The notes under the pieces were generated by a model. The model worked only from the letters and a program-made list of their open reading frames with translations. It was not told the origin of the DNA and did no database searches. From contig CAKMJS010000047.1 in the NCBI GenBank assembly GCA_927405585.1, positions 1 through 62,120 of the forward strand: a stretch of 62,120 nt of DNA, written 5' to 3'. This DNA comes from an uncultured Desulfosporosinus sp. Its GTDB lineage: Bacteria; Bacillota; Desulfitobacteriia; Desulfitobacteriales; Desulfitobacteriaceae. The translations under genes and the position numbers were made by a program. Position 1 is the first letter of the stretch, and every line of letters begins with the position of its first letter. Shown here piece by piece: positions 53,121-61,878 of this stretch.

Positions 53121-53594
53121 CTAATCTTGGCGAACTATGACACGTGTACCTTCTACAGCAACCACCTTTATCCTTGAACCACTGGTTACAAACGCTCCTT
53201 CAGTCACAACATCAAGTCGTACGCCACTAAAATCAGCCGTTCCTGCCGGGCGTAACTGACTAAGTGCAATCCCTTGTTTGTCCAAGAAGGAATCAAAGCA
53301 TTGTTTCGGTGCTACATACCCTTCATTTTGAGTTTGGCAGGTTTTCAAAGTGAGTCTTTCCCACATAAAGCGGGTTTGGGGCATACGAAAACTTAATGCG
53401 AATAATCCTGCTAGAGTAATTAGTAAAAGACTTACGTAAAAAACGCCTTGGGCTATAGTATCAACCGTTAGCATGATCCCTGTGATCAGGGCAATAATGC
53501 CAAAAAAGCCGAGAATTCCTCCAGGAACAAAAATTTCCAGAATTAAGAGGACAATTCCGAGAACGAATAATGCAACGACTAATCCTGTCCCCAT
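53121..53594 (-). CDS. NfeD-like membrane protein, short form
   Basis: A 157-residue protein with an N-terminal membrane region of three to four helices (GLVVALFVLGIVLLILEIFV, PGGILGFFGIIALITGIML) and a C-terminal OB-fold domain (GIALSQLRPAGTADFSGVRLDVV, GSRIKVVAVEGTRVIVRQ). Short NfeD proteins usually pair with an SPFH/flotillin-type gene, but none is adjacent here. The ATG at 53594 behind AAGGGGG is preferred to one 12 codons upstream. Confidence 0.85.
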   Translation of the reverse strand: MGTGLVVALFVLGIVLLILEIFVPGGILGFFGIIALITGIMLTVDTIAQGVFYVSLLLITLAGLFALSFRMPQTRFMWERLTLKTCQTQNEGYVAPKQCFDSFLDKQGIALSQLRPAGTADFSGVRLDVVTEGAFVTSGSRIKVVAVEGTRVIVRQD

Positions 53595-53782
53595 CTTCTT
53601 CCCCCTTATTATAATTTTAGTAACCTTCACTAGTATATAACACGTTTTGGTTCCTTTAACAATTAAACCCTCGTAGATGTATCATTATCCATAGGCTGTG
53701 ACAAATCTGTAGGATTAGCGTTATGCAGTGTTTTGATTGAACTTTCTAATGGCCGTAGATAACTTAAGCGAGGAGATCAGAT

Positions 53783-54334
53783 ATGGAGGATAAAGAGAAA
53801 ATCTACTATGAACGGGGCACAGAGTAATTAAGAAAGAAAACCATCCGTGCCCAAAAACTTGTCCAAGAATTCAACAGTTGCGAGGCTGAAGAAGAAGTAA
53901 GAAAAGAGGAAATCATTAAGGGCTTGTTTGGAAGCGTAGGAATAAACCCTAGTATTGAACATAACTTCCATTGTGACTTAGGTTATAACATTCGCGTAGG
54001 TGATAATTTCTACGCAGGTTATAACTGTACAATCTTAGATATGGCAGAAGTAAGAATTGGTGACAATTGTAGGATAGGTCCAAATGTAGGAATATATACT
54101 TCGGGTCATTCAAATGAACCTAAAGATAGGAACAAGAGTGGACATGCAGTACCAATTGTTATTGGCAACGAGGTGTGGATTGGAGGAAGTTGTGCACTCT
54201 TGCCTGGAGTCACAATTGGTGATAATTCAGTTATTGCTGCAGGTTCGGTTGTTACTAGGGATGTACCTTCCAATTCATTAGTGGCGGGAAATCCAGCTAA
54301 AACACTAAAACATATTAATCTAAAGGGCATATAA
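53783..54334 (+). pseudogene. Maltose/galactoside O-acetyltransferase-like gene with in-frame stop
   Basis: The frame starts EDKEKIYYERGTE, meets a TAA at 53825, then continues in the same frame through KTIRAQKLVQEFN and the left-handed beta-helix (NCTILDMAEVRIGDNCRIGP, VIGNEVWIGGSCALLPGVTI, AAGSVVTRDVPSNSLVAGNP). The catalytic His (TSGH) is present. The single nonsense codon in the N-terminal cap makes it a recent pseudogene, unless translation restarts downstream. A strong terminator overlaps its stop. Confidence 0.75.
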
Positions 54335-54376
54335 ACTGTGATGACCGCCTACTATTGTTGGCGGTCATCACAGTTT
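54333..54376 (+). terminator. Terminator after the acetyltransferase pseudogene
   Basis: A perfect 17-bp stem (AAACTGTGATGACCGCC with its complement) around a 10-base loop. Few T residues follow. Confidence 0.75.
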
Positions 54377-54443
54377 GACCGGTCAGGAAACCGGAAAATT
54401 AACCTATTAGAGGTTATCTATGATATAGTTGCCAAGCGCGGGG

Positions 54444-54459
54444 TGTGATTTTTCTCACA
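54444..54459 (+). promoter_or_regulatory. CRP/FNR-type box upstream of hcp
   Basis: TGTGATTTTTCTCACA, a TGTGA-N6-TCACA palindrome extended by GG/CC outside. A TATACT -10-like element (54504-54509) puts the box near -64. Same arms as the box at 43522, which implies a common FNR/HcpR-like regulator. Confidence 0.72.
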
Positions 54460-54566
54460 CCAAAAGAAGAGTCACAATCACAGAATCACGAATGGAACTG
54501 GAATATACTTAGCGTAGTTGAAGTTGAGGTACAAAAATTTTAAATAAAAATTAGGGGGAAACAAGA

Positions 54567-56210
54567 ATGAGTATGTTTTGTTATCAGTGTCAGGAAACAG
54601 CCAAAGGAACCGGTTGTACGGTTAAAGGGGTTTGCGGGAAACCCGAAAATGTTGCCAAATTGCAAGACCTTCTGATTTACACCTTAAAAGGAATCGCAGT
54701 TTACGCGGTTCAAGCGCGTGAACTTGGGATAGTGCGCCCGGATGTTGATAAGTTCATCATGGAAAGCCTCTTTAGTACGATTACTAACGCAAACTTCGAT
54801 GCAAGTCGTTTCGTAGATCGAATTCAAGACGGTCTCAAACTCCGCGAAGAACTCAAACAAGAAATCCTTAAAGCAGGGGGCACAATCTCAGAAAATCAAA
54901 ATGATGCAACAACTTGGACAGCACCTGCCGCTGAGTTCGAAGCGAAAGCCGCTCTCGTTGGAATCTTAGCAACTGAAAATGAAGATGTTCGCTCCCTCAG
55001 AGAACTGATCACTTATGGTTTAAAAGGAATTGCCGCATATGCTGAGCATGCATATACTTTGGAATATCAAGAACCAGGCATCTTCGCCTTCATTGAGAAA
55101 GCCTTGGCAGCCACACTGGATGACACACTAGCGGCCGGTGATCTCGTTGCCCTTACCTTAGAGGCAGGAAAATACGGTGTTGAAGTGATGGCCCTACTCG
55201 ATAAAGCCAACACGACCTCCTACGGAAACCCAGAACTCACTAAAGTAAACATCGGGGTTCGGAATAACCCAGCTATTCTGATCAGTGGTCACGATCTAAA
55301 AGATCTCGAAGAGTTATTGATCCAAACTCAAGGATCCGGCGTGGATGTCTATACACACGGGGAAATGCTCCCAGCCCATTACTACCCAGCCTTTAAGAAA
55401 TATGATAATTTTGTCGGTAACTACGGAAATGCTTGGCATAAACAAGTCCAAGAATTCGATTCCTTTAACGGTCCAATTTTCTTAACGACCAACTGCCTTG
55501 TTCCGCCGAAAGATTCCTACAAAGATCGTGTCTACACCACTGGAGTGGTCGGCTTCGAAGGCGTCAAGCACATCGCGGACCGTGCAGATGGTAAGCCGAA
55601 AGATTTCTCAGCACTTATCGCCCATGCCAAGGCTTGCCCAGCACCGACGGAAATCGAGACCGGTGAAATCGTAGGAGGATTTGCCCATAATCAAGTCCTG
55701 GCACTCGCTGACAAAGTTGTCGATGCGGTAAAAACCGGAGCCATTAAACGTTTCTTCGTCATGGCTGGCTGTGACGGTCGAATGAAGAGTCGTAGCTACT
55801 ATGCTGACTTCGCACAAGCACTACCAAAAGATACCGTGATCCTGACGGCAGGGTGTGCTAAATACCAGTACAATAAGTTGGACCTCGGAGACATCGGTGG
55901 CATTCCAAGAGTGCTCGATGCAGGACAATGCAATGACTCTTACTCCTTGGCTGTGGTTGCACTGAAACTGAAAGAAGTCTTTGGCCTTGAGGACATTAAT
56001 CAACTTCCAATCTCCTACAACATCGCTTGGTACGAGCAAAAAGCGGTCATCGTTTTACTAGCTCTACTCTCCCTTGGCGTAAAGAATATTCACTTAGGAC
56101 CGACACTACCAGGCTTCTTGTCTCCGAATGTCGTAAACGTGTTAGTTGAAAACTTTGGCATTGCAGGGATTTCCACTGTTGAAGAAGATGTCAAAATGTT
56201 CATGGCGTAA
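54567..56210 (+). CDS. hcp: Hydroxylamine reductase / hybrid-cluster protein
   Basis: A 547-residue Hcp of the anaerobe class. The N-terminal cluster motif is [19 protein letters not shown] (C-x2-C-x8-C-x5-C). Hybrid-cluster ligands are visible in [60 protein letters not shown] and [10 protein letters not shown]. It reduces hydroxylamine or nitric oxide under nitrosative stress. ATG behind AGGGGG. No hcr reductase follows. Confidence 0.96.
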   Translation: MSMFCYQCQETAKGTGCTVKGVCGKPENVAKLQDLLIYTLKGIAVYAVQARELGIVRPDVDKFIMESLFSTITNANFDASRFVDRIQDGLKLREELKQEILKAGGTISENQNDATTWTAPAAEFEAKAALVGILATENEDVRSLRELITYGLKGIAAYAEHAYTLEYQEPGIFAFIEKALAATLDDTLAAGDLVALTLEAGKYGVEVMALLDKANTTSYGNPELTKVNIGVRNNPAILISGHDLKDLEELLIQTQGSGVDVYTHGEMLPAHYYPAFKKYDNFVGNYGNAWHKQVQEFDSFNGPIFLTTNCLVPPKDSYKDRVYTTGVVGFEGVKHIADRADGKPKDFSALIAHAKACPAPTEIETGEIVGGFAHNQVLALADKVVDAVKTGAIKRFFVMAGCDGRMKSRSYYADFAQALPKDTVILTAGCAKYQYNKLDLGDIGGIPRVLDAGQCNDSYSLAVVALKLKEVFGLEDINQLPISYNIAWYEQKAVIVLLALLSLGVKNIHLGPTLPGFLSPNVVNVLVENFGIAGISTVEEDVKMFMA

Positions 56211-56223
56211 GAGTATCCTCTAA

Positions 56224-56260
56224 AAGACCCCCGTTGCTGAAACTCAGTAACGGGGGTCTT
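56224..56260 (+). terminator. Rho-independent terminator after hcp
   Basis: A 17-bp nearly perfect stem (AAGACCCCCGTTGCTGA with TCAGTAACGGGGGTCTT) around AAC, followed by a short T-containing run. Confidence 0.85.
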
Positions 56261-56364
56261 GCTTGGTGTTGAAGGGTAGCGTTGAAAGGTGAGTTGAATT
56301 ATAGATAAGTTGAATTATATTCCCAAGACGTGTAATGTGTATTATAATACATATTGACAATATA

Positions 56365-56530
56365 ACCGATGAGATGAGGTTATAATACAAAAATACACTA
56401 CTGCCTTGTACTATCGAGAGATTCTAAAGGGTCAGCAGTCTACATCCGCTTAAAGTGTTACATATTGTAGCATAGGAGAATCCTTCATGTTATATAGAAC
56501 CAAAACTGTCGTGAAGGGCTGAATTCTGAC
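56365..56530 (+). ncRNA. M-box (ykoK) magnesium riboswitch
   Basis: The leader of mgtE carries the M-box conserved blocks in order: GATGAGGTTATAAT, AATACACTACTGCC, AAAGGGTCAGCAG, and later GCATAGGAGAATCC. High Mg2+ folding normally stops expression of the transporter below. A -10-like TATAAT at 56343-56348 fits a start near 56355. The conserved blocks are seen; the fold was not computed. Confidence 0.75.
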
Positions 56531-56544
56531 TTGGAGGAATTGGT

Positions 56545-57876
56545 ATGGATTTTGATAGAATTAATGATTTATTATTGGCTAAGAAGTACTCACTGCTCAA
56601 AGAAGAGTTACTTAAGGAACAAAATGCAGATATTGCCGAGTTTATCGATGAATTAGACCCTAAGACTACCCTTTTGGTCTATAGATTACTGCCAAAAGAA
56701 ATTGCAGCTGATGTCTTTGCTAACCTGTTTCCGGAGAGTCAGTCACAGCTATCGATGCAGATTAATGAGAAGGAACTTCATGATATTTTAGAAGACCTTT
56801 CCTTCGACGATAAAATCGACTTTTTAGAAGAAATGCCTGCTAATATGGTTAAGAGGATTCTTAAAAACGCTCCGGAATCCGAGAGAAAGCTTATCAACCA
56901 GTTTCTTAATTATCATGAAGATTCTGCAGGGAGCTTAATGACCATTGAGTTGGTAAATTTAAAAAAGGAAATGTCGGTTCAAGACGCTTTAGATAAAATT
57001 AGAAGAAACGCACTGGATAAAGAGACGATCTATACCTGTTATGTTACGGATGCTAGCCGTCACTTAGAAGGGATTGTTTCTTTAAGAGATTTGGTTATCG
57101 CCGCTCCTACAAAAAAAGTTGAAGAAATCATGCGCAAGGAAATGATTTCTGTTACTACCTCAGAGGATAAAGAGTATGTTGCTGAACTAATCAGTAAATA
57201 TGACTTATTAGCGATTCCCGTAACAGATAACGAAAATCGATTAGTAGGCATCATCACCGTCGATGATATTGTCGACGTCATTGAAGACGAGAATACAGAA
57301 GACTTTCATAAAATGGCTACGGTTGGAAAGATTGACATAAACCTGTTGGATGCTAGCCCCTTCTTACTCATCAAAAAACGACTCCCGTGGTTGATGGTGT
57401 TGATATTTATGAATATTCTTTCTGGAGCGGGCATCGCACACTATGAAAAAACCATTCATGCAGTGATCGCGCTAGTATTCTTTATGCCATTATTAATAGG
57501 TAGTGCCGGTAACGCAGGTTCTCAATCCTCTACCCTGATGATACGGTCTTTAGCTATTGGCGATGTCGAAATTAGTGACTGGTTTAGTTTACTCAGAAAA
57601 GAAATTGTGGTTGCAATTCTGTTAGGCTTGGTAATGGCAGTTGCGGTCTCAATCATTGGAATGTTCAGGGGAGGACCTGATGTGGCAATAATCGTCGCTT
57701 TATCGATGGTAGTTGTAGTATTAGTCGGTTGTACCATTGGAATGTCCCTGCCATTTTTACTTAGCAAACTAAAGATGGACCCCGCGACGGCAAGCGGGCC
57801 TCTGGTGGCATCGATTGCTGACATTGCAGGGATATTAATTTACTTCTCGATAGCTACTTGGTATTTAGGGCTCTGA
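56545..57876 (+). CDS. mgtE: Magnesium transporter MgtE
   Basis: A 443-residue channel-type transporter: an N-terminal helical domain (LPKEIAADVFANLFPESQSQ), two CBS domains (GIVSLRDLVIAAP; LVGIITVDDIVDVIEDENTEDFHKMA) that sense Mg2+, and five C-terminal membrane helices (GSAGNAGSQSSTLMIRSLA is the pore signature). ATG behind TTGGAGG. It is under the M-box and ends at a strong terminator. Confidence 0.96.
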   Translation: MDFDRINDLLLAKKYSLLKEELLKEQNADIAEFIDELDPKTTLLVYRLLPKEIAADVFANLFPESQSQLSMQINEKELHDILEDLSFDDKIDFLEEMPANMVKRILKNAPESERKLINQFLNYHEDSAGSLMTIELVNLKKEMSVQDALDKIRRNALDKETIYTCYVTDASRHLEGIVSLRDLVIAAPTKKVEEIMRKEMISVTTSEDKEYVAELISKYDLLAIPVTDNENRLVGIITVDDIVDVIEDENTEDFHKMATVGKIDINLLDASPFLLIKKRLPWLMVLIFMNILSGAGIAHYEKTIHAVIALVFFMPLLIGSAGNAGSQSSTLMIRSLAIGDVEISDWFSLLRKEIVVAILLGLVMAVAVSIIGMFRGGPDVAIIVALSMVVVVLVGCTIGMSLPFLLSKLKMDPATASGPLVASIADIAGILIYFSIATWYLGL

Positions 57877-57961
57877 TTCTCTACGCAAATCCTGGAGGCC
57901 CAGATTTCAAACAGTAATAAGGGGAAATAATGTTCTATTGTAGAATTTTAAAAAGATTCAT

Positions 57962-57995
57962 AAAGGTGTCGGTATTTTACCGGTGCCTTTTTGTT
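57962..57995 (+). terminator. Rho-independent terminator after mgtE
   Basis: AAAGGTGTCGGTA pairs with TACCGGTGCCTTT around TTT (G-U pairs included), followed by TTTTTGTTATT. Confidence 0.8.
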
Positions 57996-58220
57996 ATTGC
58001 ATTTCTAAGAAGGAATGTTTCATGTCTTTGGAGGGTTTATAAATTGCCAGAAATTAAAAACAAAAGAAAGGAACTTTTTCACGTTAGCATGCATCTAGAG
58101 GATAGAAGTAGACGGGAAGGGATAATAAATGGATATAGACCCAAGCTGAGACTAAAACAAAACTAAAACTACAAAGACTAAGACTAAGAGAAAATTGAGG
58201 GTGGAAGGAGTGCGAGAAAA

Positions 58221-58427
58221 ATGAGTGCGGAGTTAGCGAACATTCCATGGAGTTTGGTTATACCGATTATTATTATTCAAGTAATGCTACAAGTGGCTTC
58301 TTTGATCAGCCTGGTGCGAAGTGATGGAGTTCAGAGAGGAAATAAGATTATTTGGGCAATTATCATCGTGGTATTTAGTTTAATGGGTCCTGTACTATAC
58401 TGGACTCTCGGGAGAGAAGCCCAATGA
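58221..58427 (+). CDS. YxlE-like small membrane protein (PLD N-terminal-type)
   Basis: A 68-residue protein with two membrane helices (SLVIPIIIIQVMLQVASLISL; IIWAIIIVVFSLMGPVLYWTLGR), the PLDc_N/YxlE form. In Bacillus subtilis YxlE belongs to the sigY operon and affects SigY activity. Its stop overlaps the next ATG by 4 bp. ATG behind GGAAGGAG. Confidence 0.85.
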   Translation: MSAELANIPWSLVIPIIIIQVMLQVASLISLVRSDGVQRGNKIIWAIIIVVFSLMGPVLYWTLGREAQ

Positions 58428-59329
58428 TTGAATGCAAAAGAGTTAGTAAGAAGTTTGGAACGTTCAAGGCCTTGGAAAACGTCAGTTTTCGCATACCAAG
58501 TGAGAAGTGCTATGGTTTCTTGGGCCAAAATGGAGCAGGTAAGACAACAGTTTTGCGTATGTTGGTGGGTTTGCTCCGGCCGGATCAAGGGGAAATATTC
58601 GTTGCTGGACAGTCTCTTCTTACCGAACGGCAGAAGGTTCAGAAGCTCTGCGGATATCTTCCACAACGTCCTGAGTTTTATCCGTGGTTAAGTGGTGAGG
58701 AGTTCCTTAGGCTTAGCGCGGAATTAGTGGGTGTGCCAGCACGCCAGGCGAAAAAAGCTGCGGGCAAGTATTTGGATACGGTTGGTTTGTCGGAATTTGC
58801 TCGCCGTCGTGTGGGTAAATACTCGGGTGGCATGCAGCAACGCTTAGGTTTAGCCTCTGCGTTGATCGGAGACCCCCCGGTGCTCTTATTGGATGAGCCG
58901 GTGTCAGCGCTTGATCCGCAAGGGCGAGATGAAGTGTTTTCCTTATTAAAAAAACTAAAACAGGAAAAAACCATCTTTTTATCCAGCCATATCCTACACG
59001 ATATTGAGCAGGTGTGTGATGGGGTGGTCATCATCCATAAGGGACAAATCAAGGCACAGGGAACTATGCCTGAGTTATTAAAGCAAAGTGGAGAAAGCAT
59101 AGTTAGGACTCAGGTGCACTTCGAAGTGGACAGTCGCCTGATGAACCAGTTGCAGGCCGGATTTAGCGGTGCCCTGCAGGGTGTTGGGGTTCCAGTCAGC
59201 AATGTAGCTTGGCAGGAACAGGGATTGGAACAATTTTTCTATAAGGTTGTCAAGCAGGCTGAAGAAGAACAACGTCAAAATTCAAGTTCGGGTCAAGGAG
59301 GGGCTAAAGATGGCAATATGGCTCGCTAA
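58424..59329 (+). CDS. ABC transporter ATPase (YxlF-like)
   Basis: A 301-residue ATPase: Walker A GQNGAGKTT, signature KYSGGMQQRLGLASAL, Walker B VLLLDEPVSALDPQG, and H-switch SSHILHDIE. A C-terminal extension of about 80 residues is present. It powers the permease encoded next and is translationally coupled to both neighbours. Substrate unknown; relatives export peptides or help immunity and stress response. Confidence 0.92.
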   Translation: MIECKRVSKKFGTFKALENVSFRIPSEKCYGFLGQNGAGKTTVLRMLVGLLRPDQGEIFVAGQSLLTERQKVQKLCGYLPQRPEFYPWLSGEEFLRLSAELVGVPARQAKKAAGKYLDTVGLSEFARRRVGKYSGGMQQRLGLASALIGDPPVLLLDEPVSALDPQGRDEVFSLLKKLKQEKTIFLSSHILHDIEQVCDGVVIIHKGQIKAQGTMPELLKQSGESIVRTQVHFEVDSRLMNQLQAGFSGALQGVGVPVSNVAWQEQGLEQFFYKVVKQAEEEQRQNSSSGQGGAKDGNMAR

Positions 59330-60077
59330 AGAGGCCCGAGAGATGGTTAGGCTGGGACGTTGGATACCGTTGGTCGCGGTTTACCTGTTCCTAGGGGTCT
59401 TACAACCAATCACATTTAAACTAATGCCGTTAATTTTGAGCTCGGCCAGCAACTTGCCAGAAGGCACAGTGATTCATATTCCTCCGCCCACAGTGGATCA
59501 GGTGCTTTATAGTATCATTGGCCAATATAACCAATTAGGTATTCTTGCTCTTATCCTAGTAGGAATGGGCTTGATTGCAGGTGAGCGTAAACTTGTTGGG
59601 GAATGGTTATGGAGTAAACCCGTCAACATCACTCACTACGTTTTGGCCAAGTATAGCGTGTTTTTCCTGGTGGCTGCTCTCTCCTCGTTGGTGGGACTAG
59701 GAATCGGGGCCTATTACACTGTCGAATTGATCGGTCCCGTAAATTGGAGTGCCCTATGTCAAGGAGCCCTTCTCTATGTTTTATATCAAGCGTTTCTGAT
59801 TAGCTTGATCCTGTTGGCCAGTGCTCTTGTCACGAGTACGACCTTGGCTGGTGGATTAGCTTTGATTAGTATTGTGTTAGTGAACCTACTTTTACCGATG
59901 GTGTGGCAGGGTCATTTTGTTTCTGGGCTTTTAGAGTTAATTCAAGCGACCCTGAGTCAAACCGCCTGGTCACGCTCTACGCCTTTCTGGGAACCGATTG
60001 TCACCACATTGATGGGGACTGCACTTCTGATAGGTTTACAAATTCCTTTATTGGCTTGGAGGAAAACCTCCCATTAG
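59310..60077 (+). CDS. ABC transporter permease (YxlG-like)
   Basis: A 255-residue membrane protein with six helices (PLVAVYLFLGVLQPITFKLM; LGILALILVGMGLIAGERKL; ALVTSTTLAGGLALISIVLV), the ABC-2 permease pattern with the GERKLVGEWLWSKPV loop. ATG 59310 is chosen because GGAGG precedes it; it overlaps the ATPase gene by 20 bp. Confidence 0.88.
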   Translation: MAIWLAKEAREMVRLGRWIPLVAVYLFLGVLQPITFKLMPLILSSASNLPEGTVIHIPPPTVDQVLYSIIGQYNQLGILALILVGMGLIAGERKLVGEWLWSKPVNITHYVLAKYSVFFLVAALSSLVGLGIGAYYTVELIGPVNWSALCQGALLYVLYQAFLISLILLASALVTSTTLAGGLALISIVLVNLLLPMVWQGHFVSGLLELIQATLSQTAWSRSTPFWEPIVTTLMGTALLIGLQIPLLAWRKTSH

Positions 60078-60100
60078 GAAAGAAGTAGGGCAGAAAGACG

Positions 60101-60112
60101 TTGAGTACTCAA
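60101..60112. promoter_or_regulatory. Palindrome between permease and sigma gene
   Basis: TTGAGTACTCAA, a perfect 12-bp palindrome 42 bp before the sigma gene. It might be an operator or part of an autoregulated promoter; no clear -10/-35 pair fits. Confidence 0.35.
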
Positions 60113-60153
60113 TACTAATATAAGATAAATTTCTCATTTAGGAGCTGTTTCGA

Positions 60154-61878
60154 GTGATTGAACGAAATGAACTAATTAAGAAGGCTCAAGCGGGGGATTT
60201 AGTGGCCTGGGAGTCATTGCTAGCTCAGGTTTATCCTCTGGCCTTGCGTCAAGCGCGGGCAATGTTGCGTGATTCGGACCTCGCTGGGGATGCCGTGCAA
60301 AATGCTTTGCTTAAAATGCATACTCACCTGCATACTCTCGTCGAGATTGCGGCCTTTTCTGCTTGGTGGCGTCGAATTGTTACGAACGAAGTCTACATGA
60401 TTCTCCGGCTGAAACAACGGGAAACAGAAGGCTTTGAGCAAGGAATTCTACAACAAATCGGCCTTGCGGTGGATGAGTTGGTCGTGATGCGTTGCGAACT
60501 GGCTCGAGCGCTCCAGCTATTACCCATTGATCAACAACAGGTCGTGATTGACGTGGATTTGTTGGGAGTTAGTTTGCTGGAAGTCGCTGAACGGAACCAG
60601 ATACCCGTTGGAACCGTTAAATCTCGATTGTTTCGTGCTCGGGAACGGCTTCAACATCATCTCGAGGTATTTCGGGAAGTACGAAAGGAGAAAAAGAAAA
60701 TGGAAGATAAAATGGCGATTAACTTAACTGACCTGTTTTATAGCTATTTGGAAGAAACTATGAACGGAGCAGAGAGGGCGAAGTTTGAACTGGATTTGGC
60801 TAAACACCCGGAGTGGGCGAAGGAACTTCGACGCCACAAGGATTTTCTAACCTTGCTCCATACGCTGACAGGTAAAATGACACTCAGTTCAACAGAAATC
60901 ATGGAAAAAATTCAGATTGTAACGGCCCAACTTAAGGATTATGAGCAAATAGTTGACGACACCTACTTTGAGCAAGGTACCCCCCAAACTTTGACATCGC
61001 ATAGTTGGTTTCTGACTCCAGACTTGTACCGAGTGGAATCACGTCATCCCTTAATGGGTGAAGTTGTCGTTGTGGTCAAAGGAGTTGAGGCCCTAACCTA
61101 TATGGAAGATGCCAAACAAGCAGTGAAAATTAAGGTTAGTGAGGACTTTAGGAAACAAATGGGTCTCGATTTTACTGATTCTCTGAAGTTGATGGCTGCT
61201 GATCGAAATAGTCGTACGCTGGGGACTGAATACGTTAATGGGCGCCCAACTCTGCATCTTCAATTCAATCAGAAAGTCAGTGGCAAAGAGGATATGGTGA
61301 CTCATTTGTGGATGGACAAAGACACTTGGATGCCGCTGGTGACGGAATTGTACAATGCCAACCATGAATTGGTGCAACGCAAAGTGGTTCGGGAACTTCG
61401 TTTAAATCAAGGTTTATCCAATGAACTGTTTAATTTACTCTTACCATCTGATATTCAAGTGTTGGATAACACTCAGGAGATTATTCAACCGATCGAGGAA
61501 ATTACGCTTCAAGAGGTGAAGGAACGCTTGGGTGAGCAACCCTATCTTTCGGACGGGGAATTCCAGACTATGCATCAGTGGATGAAAATGCCGGGTGGCG
61601 AAGGGGTATTGTTAACTCAATACTTCGTATCTGGGGACCCGATAGCGAAACTAACCGTGTCACAGGGCAAAGTTGCGCATGCTAATATACCGCCGCAATT
61701 AGAGTTAACTCCGGTGAGCTTTGAGTTTGCTAGTGCAAAGATTGAAGGCTCTTACTTGGAATTAGGTTTGAAACCATTTAAAGTATTCCTTGTATGGAGT
61801 TATGCAGATCGATACTATACGGCGGGAGGCGATTTTGATCAGAAAGGACTTTTATTGGCGGTGAGTAAACTTTCCTAG
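60154..61878 (+). CDS. ECF sigma factor fused to anti-sigma-like and LolA-like domains
   Basis: A 574-residue protein. Residues 1-70 are sigma region 2 (AQAGDLVAWESLLAQVYPLA; DSDLAGDAVQNALLKMH) and 110-170 region 4 (LPIDQQQVVIDVDLLGVSLL; RNQIPVGTVKSRLFRARERL). From residue 183 comes an anti-sigma-like helical bundle (YSYLEETMNGAERAKFELDL) without the H-x3-C-x2-C zinc ligands. Residues about 245-440 look like a LolA/MucB-type beta domain, then a further beta domain. No membrane helix is visible, so all domains would stay in the cytoplasm. An internal in-frame ATG at 60700 has AAAGGAG nine bases upstream, so a separate C-terminal protein of 392 residues may also be made. Confidence 0.8.
   Translation: MIERNELIKKAQAGDLVAWESLLAQVYPLALRQARAMLRDSDLAGDAVQNALLKMHTHLHTLVEIAAFSAWWRRIVTNEVYMILRLKQRETEGFEQGILQQIGLAVDELVVMRCELARALQLLPIDQQQVVIDVDLLGVSLLEVAERNQIPVGTVKSRLFRARERLQHHLEVFREVRKEKKKMEDKMAINLTDLFYSYLEETMNGAERAKFELDLAKHPEWAKELRRHKDFLTLLHTLTGKMTLSSTEIMEKIQIVTAQLKDYEQIVDDTYFEQGTPQTLTSHSWFLTPDLYRVESRHPLMGEVVVVVKGVEALTYMEDAKQAVKIKVSEDFRKQMGLDFTDSLKLMAADRNSRTLGTEYVNGRPTLHLQFNQKVSGKEDMVTHLWMDKDTWMPLVTELYNANHELVQRKVVRELRLNQGLSNELFNLLLPSDIQVLDNTQEIIQPIEEITLQEVKERLGEQPYLSDGEFQTMHQWMKMPGGEGVLLTQYFVSGDPIAKLTVSQGKVAHANIPPQLELTPVSFEFASAKIEGSYLELGLKPFKVFLVWSYADRYYTAGGDFDQKGLLLAVSKLS

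Noticed and set aside
57930-58166. A 78-codon + strand open frame after mgtE
   Set aside because: It contains the mgtE terminator hairpin and shows no recognisable protein features.
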